Below are positions 7,637-13,670 of a stretch of 13,670 nucleotides of DNA, in pieces. Where the stretch lies: contig JALUXN010000141.1 in the NCBI GenBank assembly GCA_027018975.1, positions 1 to 13,670 of the forward strand, read 5' to 3'. The notes below the pieces were generated by a model. The model did no database searches and was not told the origin of the DNA. It worked only from the letters and a program-made list of their open reading frames with translations. The stretch comes from Mariprofundaceae bacterium (lineage in GTDB: Bacteria > Pseudomonadota > Zetaproteobacteria > Mariprofundales > Mariprofundaceae). Positions within the stretch are counted from its first letter, which is position 1, and the number at the start of each line of letters is the position of its first letter. The position numbers were made by a program, and so were the translations under genes.

Positions 7637-8418
7637 TTCGCGGCAACTTGCTCGCTGGTTTTGCCATAGCGCCGCTCACGGTTGGCATAGTCGAGCAGCG
7701 CGGCGCGCAGGTCATCCTTGCTGAAGTCGGGCCAGTAGCGATCGCTGAAATAGAGCTCCGCATAGGCGGCATCCCAGAGATGGAAATTGGAGATCCGGTG
7801 TTCGCCACCGGTGCGGATGAGCAGATCGAGCGGTGCAATATCATGGCACCACATCATCTGACGGAACTGATCGAGCGTTAGCGCCGCCATCGCCTGCGCC
7901 GGATCAGGCTGGTTTATCGCCCATGCACAGGCCTGTTTGGTCGCCGCAAGAATCTCCTGCTGACCACCGTAATTGAGGCAGAGGATCATCTGGATGCCCG
8001 TGTTATTTGCAGTCTCGGCAAGGGCAAACTCAACCGCCTTACGCGCACTACCCGGCAGGGCTGAAATATCACCGAGCACACGGAAGCGCACCTGATTCTC
8101 CATCATCTCCGGCAGCGTGCGCCGAATCAGCACGGCCAAGAGACTCATCAGCGCCCGCACTTCCAGCTTCGGGCGGTTCCAGTTTTCAGTAGAAAAGACG
8201 TACAGCGAGATCTGTTTGACGCCGAAATCATTGGCCCAGCGCACCACTTCGCGCGCCACCTCCGCACCCCGCTTATGACCCTCCACGCGCATCTTCCCGC
8301 GCGCTTTGGCCCAGCGACCATTGCCATCCATAATCACGCCGACATGGTGCGGCAGCTGGTTGGCATCCAGCGGCGCGTCATCCTCCAGACCGCTCATCTC
8401 CTGCGAGGATTCTCCCAT
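7633..8418 (-). CDS. uppS: Isoprenyl transferase; di-trans,poly-cis-undecaprenyl diphosphate synthase
   Basis: UppS condenses farnesyl diphosphate with eight isopentenyl diphosphates to make the C55 lipid carrier for peptidoglycan, LPS O-antigen and other glycans. The 261-residue product contains VGVIMDGNGRWAK (26-38) with catalytic Asp31, the substrate-binding stretch FSTENWNRP (75-83), and RTGGEHRISNF (202-212) followed by YAELYF (219-224). This is the full cis-prenyltransferase signature set. The start is uncertain. ATG at 8418 shares its A with the frr stop (TAATG) but has no evident Shine-Dalgarno. ATG at 8397 in the same frame would give a 254-residue protein nearer the E. coli length. 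I prefer 8418 for its coupling geometry. Which chain length is made cannot be read with certainty, but operon context favours the essential undecaprenyl enzyme. Confidence 0.95.
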   Translation of the reverse strand: MGESSQEMSGLEDDAPLDANQLPHHVGVIMDGNGRWAKARGKMRVEGHKRGAEVAREVVRWANDFGVKQISLYVFSTENWNRPKLEVRALMSLLAVLIRRTLPEMMENQVRFRVLGDISALPGSARKAVEFALAETANNTGIQMILCLNYGGQQEILAATKQACAWAINQPDPAQAMAALTLDQFRQMMWCHDIAPLDLLIRTGGEHRISNFHLWDAAYAELYFSDRYWPDFSKDDLRAALLDYANRERRYGKTSEQVAAK

Positions 8419-8963
8419 TAAACAGTCAGGATATCTTGTTCTTTATGCTCGACAACCTGATCAACCTCCGCTGTAAAACGGTCGGTCACCTTCTGGATCT
8501 CTTCCTGCAGCCGCTTGCTCTCATCTTCGGAGAGCCCCTCATCCTTAACCTGCTTCTTCACCGCATCATTGGCATCGCGGCGGATATTGCGAATCGAGAC
8601 CTTCGCCTTCTCACCCACCGCCTTCACCTGCTTGACGAGATCCTTGCGGCGATCTTCGGTCAACTCCGGCAACACGATGCGAATCACCTCACCATCGCTG
8701 GTCGGATTCAGGCCGAGATCAGATTTGAGAATCGCCTTCTCGATGTCGCCGAGAATCGTCTTCTCCCACGGCGCAATCATCAGCATGCGCGGCTCCGGCA
8801 CGGAGATATTGCCGACTTGCGCAACCGGCACATCCGAGCCGTAATAGTTCACCCGCACATGGTCGAGCAACGCCGCATTGGCACGCCCGGTGCGAATCGT
8901 CGCCAACTCCGATTTGAGCGCAGCGATCGTCTTCTCCATCCGTATTTCCATATCCTGCTTCAT
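8418..8963 (-). CDS. frr: Ribosome recycling factor
   Basis: RRF splits post-termination ribosomes together with EF-G, freeing subunits for new rounds of translation. The 181-residue product is close to the usual 185. Conserved blocks are ELATIRTGRANAALLD (19-34), VPVAQVGNISVPEPRMLMI (45-63), LGLNPTSDGEVIRIVLPELT (83-102), and the arginine-rich SIRNIRRDAND (123-133) of the domain I helix. The C-terminus is a charged helix. The ATG at 8963 lies three bases after the pyrH stop and has an excellent Shine-Dalgarno AAGGAGG (8978-8972) with eight-base spacing. That favours it over the in-frame ATG at 8951. The stop overlaps the uppS start. Confidence 0.97.
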   Translation of the reverse strand: MKQDMEIRMEKTIAALKSELATIRTGRANAALLDHVRVNYYGSDVPVAQVGNISVPEPRMLMIAPWEKTILGDIEKAILKSDLGLNPTSDGEVIRIVLPELTEDRRKDLVKQVKAVGEKAKVSIRNIRRDANDAVKKQVKDEGLSEDESKRLQEEIQKVTDRFTAEVDQVVEHKEQDILTV

Positions 8964-8966
8964 CGC

Positions 8967-9710
8967 TTACCCCTCCTTGACCAGCGTGCCGACCGCTTCG
9001 CCGGCCACCGCTCTGAGCATCTGCCCCGGCGTGGTGACATCAAAGACCACGATCGGCATCTGATTATCCCGACAGAGCGACATCGCCGTGGCATCCATCA
9101 CGCCGAGGCGATCATTGAGCGCCTGCGTAAATGTCAATGTATCGTAACGGGTGGCTGACGGATCTTTGACCGGATCAGCCGTATAGATGCCGTCCACCTT
9201 GGTACCCTTGAGCACCGCGTCGGCCTGGATCTCCATAGCGCGCAGACTGGCCGCCGTATCGGTGGTGAAGTAGGGATTGCCGGTACCGGCACCAAAAATG
9301 ACAATGCGCCCCTTCTCCAAGTGGCGCACTGCACGTCTGCGGATATAGGGCTCCGCCACCTCTTTGATATGTAGCGCCGAGATCACCCGCACCGTCGCGC
9401 CCTGCCGCTCAATGGCATCCTGCAGGGCAATGGCGTTCATCACCGTCGCCAGCATCCCCATGTAATCGGCACTGGCGCGATCCATGCCGGAGGCCATGCC
9501 GCTCATACCGCGGAAGATGTTGCCGCCGCCAATGACAATCGCCAGCTCCACACCCGACTGCTGTACTTCGATCAACTCCGCCGCCAGACGATCGATTGTC
9601 GTCGTATCGATACCGAAAGGCGTCTCGCCCATCAGCACCTCGCCGGAGAGCTTCAGCAGCACCCGCTTGTATGGGTGCTGCTGCATCGTTTCGCCATCAG
9701 CCGCCGTCAT
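8967..9710 (-). CDS. pyrH: UMP kinase (uridylate kinase) PyrH
   Basis: PyrH phosphorylates UMP to UDP with ATP, the entry to UTP and CTP. It belongs to the amino-acid kinase fold family and is normally hexameric and regulated by GTP and UTP. The 247-residue product shows YKRVLLKLSGE (14-24), the glycine-rich GGGNIFRG (61-68), MGMLATVMNAIALQDA (84-99), GTGNPYFTTD (142-151), KVDGIYTADP (171-180) and the closing EGTL-like GEAVGTLV (237-244). The start is ambiguous. ATG at 9710 lies six bases after the tsf stop, while ATG at 9686 would give a 239-residue protein beginning MQQHPYKRV. Neither has a strong Shine-Dalgarno. UTP and CTP feed UDP-sugar and CDP-DAG synthesis by downstream gene products. 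Confidence 0.97.
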   Translation of the reverse strand: MTAADGETMQQHPYKRVLLKLSGEVLMGETPFGIDTTTIDRLAAELIEVQQSGVELAIVIGGGNIFRGMSGMASGMDRASADYMGMLATVMNAIALQDAIERQGATVRVISALHIKEVAEPYIRRRAVRHLEKGRIVIFGAGTGNPYFTTDTAASLRAMEIQADAVLKGTKVDGIYTADPVKDPSATRYDTLTFTQALNDRLGVMDATAMSLCRDNQMPIVVFDVTTPGQMLRAVAGEAVGTLVKEG

Positions 9711-9716
9711 TGCGGA

Positions 9717-10589
9717 TCAGCTACCCTGAATCTGGGCAGCCACTTCGGCAGCGAAATCTTCCTCTTTCTTCTCAATGCCCTCACCGAGCTGGAAGCGATC
9801 CATGCTGACCACTTTGGCTCCGCCAATCGCCTTGCCCACCTTGGTGTCGGTGTCCATGACAAAGTCCTGCTCCAAGAGGCAGTTCTCGGCATAGAAGCGA
9901 TTCATCTGACCGGTGACAATCTTCTCAACAATAGCCTCCGGCTTACCACTGGCAATGGCGCGCTCGCTCAACACCGCCCGCTCACGATCCGCAGTCGCCG
10001 TATCGACATCCTCACGCGCAATAAAGCGCGGATTCGCCGCCGCCACATGCATCGCCACACCGCGTGCCAAGGTCGCATCGATATCGCCCTCAATGCCGAC
10101 CAATACGCCGATCTTACCACCGCCATGCACATAAGCGGCCACCGTGCCATCGACTTCGCTGCGTGCGAAACGACGGATGGTCATATTCTCACCGATGGTT
10201 GCAATCAGCTGCGACAGCGCCTGCTCTACCGTCAACTCAGCGTCAAACGGCAGCGCCTTCAACGCCTCCACATCGGCCGGATTCTCTTTGATGATCAACG
10301 CCGCCAGCGCGTTGGCAAAGCCGAGGAACTTGTCGTTCTTACTGACAAAGTCGGTCTCCGCGTTCACTTCCAGCACCACACCGACATTGCCCTCGGTCAC
10401 GGCCACGACCACACCTTCAGCCGCCACACGACCGGCTTTTTTCGACGCAGCCGCCAACCCCTTCTTGCGTAGGAAATCGACCGCAGCATCGAGGTCGCCG
10501 CCCGTCTCACTCAGCGCTTTTTTGCAATCCATCATACCTGCGCCACTCATCTCACGCAGTTTTTTCACATCAGCAGCAGTAATGCCCAT
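9717..10589 (-). CDS. tsf: Translation elongation factor Ts
   Basis: EF-Ts is the guanine-nucleotide exchange factor of EF-Tu. The 290-residue product has the N-terminal UBA-like domain with the first family signature LREMSGAGMMDCKKAL (11-26). The second signature, EVNAETDFVSKND (74-86), includes the Asp80-Phe81 pair that in E. coli intrudes near the EF-Tu nucleotide site. The core and coiled-coil region follow, with HVAAANPRFI (181-190) and a C-terminal acidic/basic tail. The ATG at 10589 has GGAG (10604-10601) upstream at a rather long 11-base spacing. It is 54 bp downstream of rpsB in the universal rpsB-tsf pairing. The stop is only six bases from the pyrH ATG. Confidence 0.98.
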   Translation of the reverse strand: MGITAADVKKLREMSGAGMMDCKKALSETGGDLDAAVDFLRKKGLAAASKKAGRVAAEGVVVAVTEGNVGVVLEVNAETDFVSKNDKFLGFANALAALIIKENPADVEALKALPFDAELTVEQALSQLIATIGENMTIRRFARSEVDGTVAAYVHGGGKIGVLVGIEGDIDATLARGVAMHVAAANPRFIAREDVDTATADRERAVLSERAIASGKPEAIVEKIVTGQMNRFYAENCLLEQDFVMDTDTKVGKAIGGAKVVSMDRFQLGEGIEKKEEDFAAEVAAQIQGS

Positions 10590-10643
10590 CTCTATTTTAT
10601 CTCCAGTCTATTATTTCGTTCAGATTAGTTCAGTCGTATCGCG

Positions 10644-11426
10644 TTATTCAGCAGCTGCGGACTCAGCCTCAGCTTCCACCGCTTCGCCTGCTACCGCCAT
10701 CGCCTCCACAATATCGGCGCCATCTTCGCTGTTCTCCAGCTGCCACGCTTCGCCACCCTCCAGCAGCGCATCGGCGACCTTGCTGCAGAACAGACGCACC
10801 GCGCGGATCGCATCGTCGTTACCCGGGATGATGTAATCGATGCCGGACGGATCACAGTTGGTGTCCACCACCGCAACCACCGGAATACCCAGCTTCTGCG
10901 CCTCTTTCACCGCCAGCTCCTCTTTGCGCACATCGACAACAAACAGGCAGTCCGGCAGGTCGTTCATCTCTTTGATACCGCCGAGCGAACGTTCCAGCTT
11001 ATCGAGCTGACGCTGCAAACCCAGCGCCTCTTTCTTGGTCAACAGCTCAAACACGCCCTCTTCTTTCTGACGCTGCAGATCTTTCATCTTGCGTACCGAC
11101 TGCTGCACAGTCGCGAAGTTGGTCAGCGTGCCGCCCAGCCAGCGGTGATTGACATAGTAGTGACCTGCCCGTGAAGACTCCTCTTTAATCGCATCACGCG
11201 CCTGACGCTTGGTGCCGACAAACAGCACACGCCCGCCGGCTGCGGCCAGCTCCTGCATGAATGAGTAAGACTCATTGGCCATGCGCAGGGTTTTCTGCAG
11301 ATCGATGATATGGATGCCGTTACGTTTGCCGAAAATATAGGGCGCCATTTTCGGGTTCCAGCGGCGGGTCTGATGACCAAAGTGTACACCTGCTTCAAGC
11401 AGCTGCTTCATAGTAAATTGAGACAT
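10644..11426 (-). CDS. rpsB: 30S ribosomal protein S2
   Basis: S2 binds late to the head-body region of the 30S subunit and is needed for S1 docking. The 260-residue product starts MSQFTMKQLLEAGVHFGHQT (1-20), the classical S2 N-terminus. It has RRWNPKM (21-27), RNGIHIIDLQKT (35-46), VLFVGTKRQA (67-76), YVNHRWLGGTLTNF (91-104) and VDTNCDPSGIDYIIPGNDDA (187-206). An alanine- and glutamate-rich acidic tail follows (224-260). The ATG at 11426 is fixed by the strong Shine-Dalgarno GGAGG (11437-11433) at six-base spacing. An in-frame GTG extension to 11465 would add an implausible Gly/Asn-rich leader. It probably heads the operon running to fabZ and beyond. Confidence 0.98.
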   Translation of the reverse strand: MSQFTMKQLLEAGVHFGHQTRRWNPKMAPYIFGKRNGIHIIDLQKTLRMANESYSFMQELAAAGGRVLFVGTKRQARDAIKEESSRAGHYYVNHRWLGGTLTNFATVQQSVRKMKDLQRQKEEGVFELLTKKEALGLQRQLDKLERSLGGIKEMNDLPDCLFVVDVRKEELAVKEAQKLGIPVVAVVDTNCDPSGIDYIIPGNDDAIRAVRLFCSKVADALLEGGEAWQLENSEDGADIVEAMAVAGEAVEAEAESAAAE

Positions 11427-11537
11427 AATTGTCCTCCGATTGTTATTTCCTCCACCGCCGGTCACTCATATTGAGCACAATGGAGCCTGTATCAGGATAC
11501 ACAGCATGGCGGTGTGTGAATTACCCGTCTCCGAGCG
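11427..11537 (-). promoter_or_regulatory. Presumed rpsB 5' leader with overlapping inverted repeats and two GGAGG elements
   Basis: If the promoter upstream is real, the rpsB transcript has a leader of about 110 nt. It contains TGTATC-CT-GATACA (11501-11488), a perfect 6+6 inverted repeat. It also contains CCTG-ATA-CAGG (11496-11486), which overlaps the first and would compete with it, and ACACA/TGTGT (arms 11517-11513 and 11503-11499, loop 9). Two identical GGAGG elements occur at 11453-11449 and 11437-11433; only the second is spaced for the rpsB ATG. In E. coli, S2 represses rpsB-tsf through the rpsB leader. A similar role here is inference, since I did not recognise the conserved gammaproteobacterial fold. 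Confidence 0.4.
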
Positions 11538-11543
11538 GCGCGC

Positions 11544-11572
11544 TTTCTAGCGAATGCATCTGCCAATAGCAA
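11544..11572 (-). promoter_or_regulatory. Candidate sigma70 promoter of the rpsB operon
   Basis: On the minus strand TTGCTA (11572-11567, four of six to TTGACA) is followed by a 17-bp spacer and TAGAAA (11549-11544, four of six to TATAAT). The next bases, GCGCGCCGC, form a GC-rich discriminator of the kind found in stringently controlled rRNA and ribosomal-protein promoters. Transcription would start near 11537. Position between the kinase stop and rpsB supports it. The match is modest and was found by eye only. Confidence 0.4.
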
Positions 11573-11588
11573 GCAAAACAGACGGCCG

Positions 11589-13670
11589 TTACGACGATTC
11601 CGCTTCGCTCTGCGACCCCCATGTTTTCAACGCCAGCATCTTCAACGCCTCCGGCGAGTAAGGCTTCTGGATAAAGCCGGCCAGCCCCTTGCCTGCCAGA
11701 TGGGCTGTAGCATCCTGTTCGTTGTATCCGCTGGAGAGCACGATGCGCACGTCCGCATCCATGCTGCGTAGCGCATGAAAACAGGCTGTGCCATCCATTT
11801 TCGGCATCGTCATATCCAACAACACACCGATAATCTCCTGCTGGTGTTCGCGATAGAGCTCCACAGCCTGCAACCCGTCCTCGGCCGTCAGCACGGCAAA
11901 GCCGGCATCCTCCAGCATCATCGTCGCCACCTCTCTGATCGTCTCCTCATCATCGACCACCAGAATCATCCCCTGCGCATCGCCGCCACTTGCCGCCGGC
12001 CGGGCGTGCGCACGGACAACCTGCTGATCCGATGCCGGCAACAGAATTCTGAAGGTGGTACCGCGACCCGGTTGACTGGCCACACGCAGTGCGCCGTGAT
12101 GGCCGCGGATAATGCCGAGCACCGCGCTCATCCCCAGTCCCCTGCCGGTAAATTTAGTGGTGAAGAACGGATCGAACATCCGCTGCACGGTTTTCGCATC
12201 CATGCCACAGCCACTGTCGGAGACCTCCAGAAACACATAGCGGCCGGGCTTCACATCTTCCGGTGCGATCGTTGCTGCCAGATACGCCGCATCGGCATCT
12301 ATCACCCCGGAAGAGAACAGAATCACACCGCTGCGATCACCAATCGCCTCATTGGCATTGGTGATCAGGTTAAGGATCACCTGCTGCAACTGCGCCACAT
12401 CCGCCTCCACGGCCGGCAACTGCTCTGCCAAGTGATATTGGATCTCCACATGCTTGTGGATCGACACCTCCATCAACCGCGTCATATCTTTCACAACCTC
12501 TGACAGATCGACCGGCTTGATCACAAACTGCCCTTTGCCGGAATAGGCCAGCATCTGCCGGCAGAGGTCCGAAGCACGCTGTGACGCCTGCTCAATTCGC
12601 GCCAATTTCTCTTTCACCGGTGAGCCGCTATCGAGACTGCGCTCGGCCATCGCGGCATTGCCCATGATGGCTGTCAGAATATTATTGAAATCGTGCGCGA
12701 TCCCCCCGGCCAACACGCCGAGCGACTCCAATCGCTGCGTATGTTCCATCTTCTCCTGCATCTCTTTCTCTCTGGTCACATCACGCATCACCGTAATATG
12801 GTTGAATACCGACCCATCATCGGCGATCACAGGCGAGACACTGCGCTCCGTGGTCAGCCGCCGCCCCTGCTTATCCTTGATAATGACTTCGCCCGTCCAG
12901 ATCCCCCCTGCTTTTACGGTATCGCATATCTGACGGAAAAATGCCGCTTCATGGCAACCGGATCGCAAGACACTCTCAAATTGCCCCACCACTTCCGCCG
13001 CCGTATAGCCGGTCATCCGCTCAAAGGCCGGATTGACATACTCAATACAGGCCTCGGCATCGCTGATCATCACGACCTCCGCCGTATTCTCGACAGCGGT
13101 AGCCAGTTGGCGCATTTTCGCCTCTGAGCGCAGCTTCTCCGTGATATCCCGCATCACCACCATCACAGTCAGCTCTTGTGCATCATCCTGCAGTGGAATC
13201 CCCTGCACTTCACACCAGAAGGTGCTGCCATCCAGCCTGAGCAAACGCTCCACCAGCAGCGGTGCCTTGGATCCCCGCGCCACCTGTCCGCGAATGCGCG
13301 CCAGCACTGTTGCGCGATCATCCGGATGCACACGCGCTATCGCCGGCGTGCCAATCAACTGTTCGGCTGAATCTGCCCCGAAAGCACGCACAGCCGCCGG
13401 ATTGACGAACATCCAGACGCCCGCCCGATGCAGACCGACCGGATCCGGAATCAGCTCAAACAGCTGCCGGAAACGCGCCTCGCTGCGATGCAGGCTCTGC
13501 ATCTGGTCGGCGAGAAAGTGACGCAACTCCTCCCTGCGTCGCTCCATGGTGAGTGTCATCTGCTGCAGCTCTTTCGCCTCCTCCGATATCTTGACCGGTA
13601 GCGACAGCCAATCCTCCTGCCCGGCCACTACAGAGTCCCGCATTTGGCGCATGTAATCGATCGGCTCATC
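11589..13670 (-). CDS. PAS-domain hybrid sensor histidine kinase / response regulator, 5' end missing
   Basis: This is a signal-transducing kinase, input unknown. No in-frame stop occurs up to the window edge, so the gene starts outside; 693 residues are visible. Positions here count from the Met codon at 13652. The first about 45 residues resemble the end of a HAMP linker: proline-led helix, LPV connector (18-20), then a helix with heptad hydrophobics. Two PAS domains follow (about 57-170 and 181-293), each closing with a PAC-type MRDIT/MRDVT. The HisKA domain has GGIAHDFNNILTAI (316-329) with phospho-acceptor His320. The ATPase domain has an N-box at 424-437, G1 DSGCGMD (479-485), FDPFFTTK (493-500) and G2 GRGLG (503-507). 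The C-terminal receiver has Asp567-Asp568, acceptor Asp613, Ser640 and Lys663, all intact. It resembles NtrB-like H-D-F-N-N kinases. It lies 162 bp upstream of rpsB and is probably a separate transcription unit. Confidence 0.92.
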   Translation of the reverse strand, partial: DEPIDYMRQMRDSVVAGQEDWLSLPVKISEEAKELQQMTLTMERRREELRHFLADQMQSLHRSEARFRQLFELIPDPVGLHRAGVWMFVNPAAVRAFGADSAEQLIGTPAIARVHPDDRATVLARIRGQVARGSKAPLLVERLLRLDGSTFWCEVQGIPLQDDAQELTVMVVMRDITEKLRSEAKMRQLATAVENTAEVVMISDAEACIEYVNPAFERMTGYTAAEVVGQFESVLRSGCHEAAFFRQICDTVKAGGIWTGEVIIKDKQGRRLTTERSVSPVIADDGSVFNHITVMRDVTREKEMQEKMEHTQRLESLGVLAGGIAHDFNNILTAIMGNAAMAERSLDSGSPVKEKLARIEQASQRASDLCRQMLAYSGKGQFVIKPVDLSEVVKDMTRLMEVSIHKHVEIQYHLAEQLPAVEADVAQLQQVILNLITNANEAIGDRSGVILFSSGVIDADAAYLAATIAPEDVKPGRYVFLEVSDSGCGMDAKTVQRMFDPFFTTKFTGRGLGMSAVLGIIRGHHGALRVASQPGRGTTFRILLPASDQQVVRAHARPAASGGDAQGMILVVDDEETIREVATMMLEDAGFAVLTAEDGLQAVELYREHQQEIIGVLLDMTMPKMDGTACFHALRSMDADVRIVLSSGYNEQDATAHLAGKGLAGFIQKPYSPEALKMLALKTWGSQSEAESS

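Noticed and set aside
8436..10472. Two plus-strand open frames (8436-9158 and 9675-10472) opposite frr/pyrH and tsf
   Set aside because: Both are antisense to conserved genes and have low-complexity composition; long antisense frames are expected in GC-rich coding DNA.
11427..11465. Longer rpsB start at 11465
   Set aside because: It would translate through the strong GGAGG site and give a Gly/Asn-rich leader absent from S2 proteins.
11582..11589. Palindrome ACGGCCGT at the kinase stop codon followed by a TTTT, considered as a terminator
   Set aside because: It is only 8 bp with no loop, so it cannot form a useful terminator stem.
1..13670. Search for mobile elements, CRISPR arrays, tRNA genes, toxin-antitoxin or defence genes
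   Set aside because: The strand is filled by contiguous conserved housekeeping genes with short gaps. No repeat array, transposase, integrase or clover-leaf sequence is visible, and gene order is the canonical one.

Overview
The window is a 13.7 kb stretch of ordinary proteobacterial core genome. Every gene I can support lies on the minus strand, so reading runs from high to low coordinates. The order is hybrid histidine kinase (5' end missing), rpsB, tsf, pyrH, frr, uppS, cdsA, dxr, rseP, bamA, skp, lpxD and fabZ (3' end missing). From rpsB onward this is the classical translation / isoprenoid / outer-membrane cluster of LPS-making Gram-negative bacteria. BamA, Skp, LpxD and FabZ show a diderm with lipid A. 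Base composition looks moderately GC-rich, with no visible change along the window. I cannot name the genus. A gamma- or zetaproteobacterium-like lineage is plausible, but that is only an impression.

Region 13670-11589 encodes a large signalling protein. It has the end of a probable HAMP linker, two PAS domains, a HisKA/HATPase core with an intact phospho-acceptor His, and a C-terminal receiver domain. Its sensor and membrane part lie beyond the window edge. Region 11588-11427 is the only sizeable intergenic gap (162 bp). It carries a plausible sigma70-type promoter with a GC-rich discriminator, small overlapping inverted repeats in the presumed rpsB leader, and a strong Shine-Dalgarno sequence.

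Region 11426-8418 holds ribosomal protein S2, EF-Ts, UMP kinase and ribosome recycling factor (translation and nucleotide supply). Region 8418-5715 holds undecaprenyl diphosphate synthase, CDP-diacylglycerol synthase and DXP reductoisomerase (lipid carrier, phospholipid and isoprenoid precursors). Region 5707-1 holds the RseP site-2 protease, the BamA assembly platform, the Skp chaperone, LpxD and FabZ (envelope stress, outer-membrane protein assembly, lipid A and fatty acids).

Junctions from tsf to bamA, and lpxD to fabZ, are 0-7 bp or overlapping (ATGA or TAATG), so these genes are very probably co-transcribed and partly translationally coupled. The wider gaps are rpsB-tsf (54 bp), bamA-skp (59 bp) and skp-lpxD (27 bp). 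Those gaps are where internal promoters or RNA elements would fit.

I see no tRNA, rRNA, CRISPR array, insertion sequence, integrase or phage gene, and no broken gene. I found no candidate for an undescribed system. The findings are modest regulatory and architectural observations.
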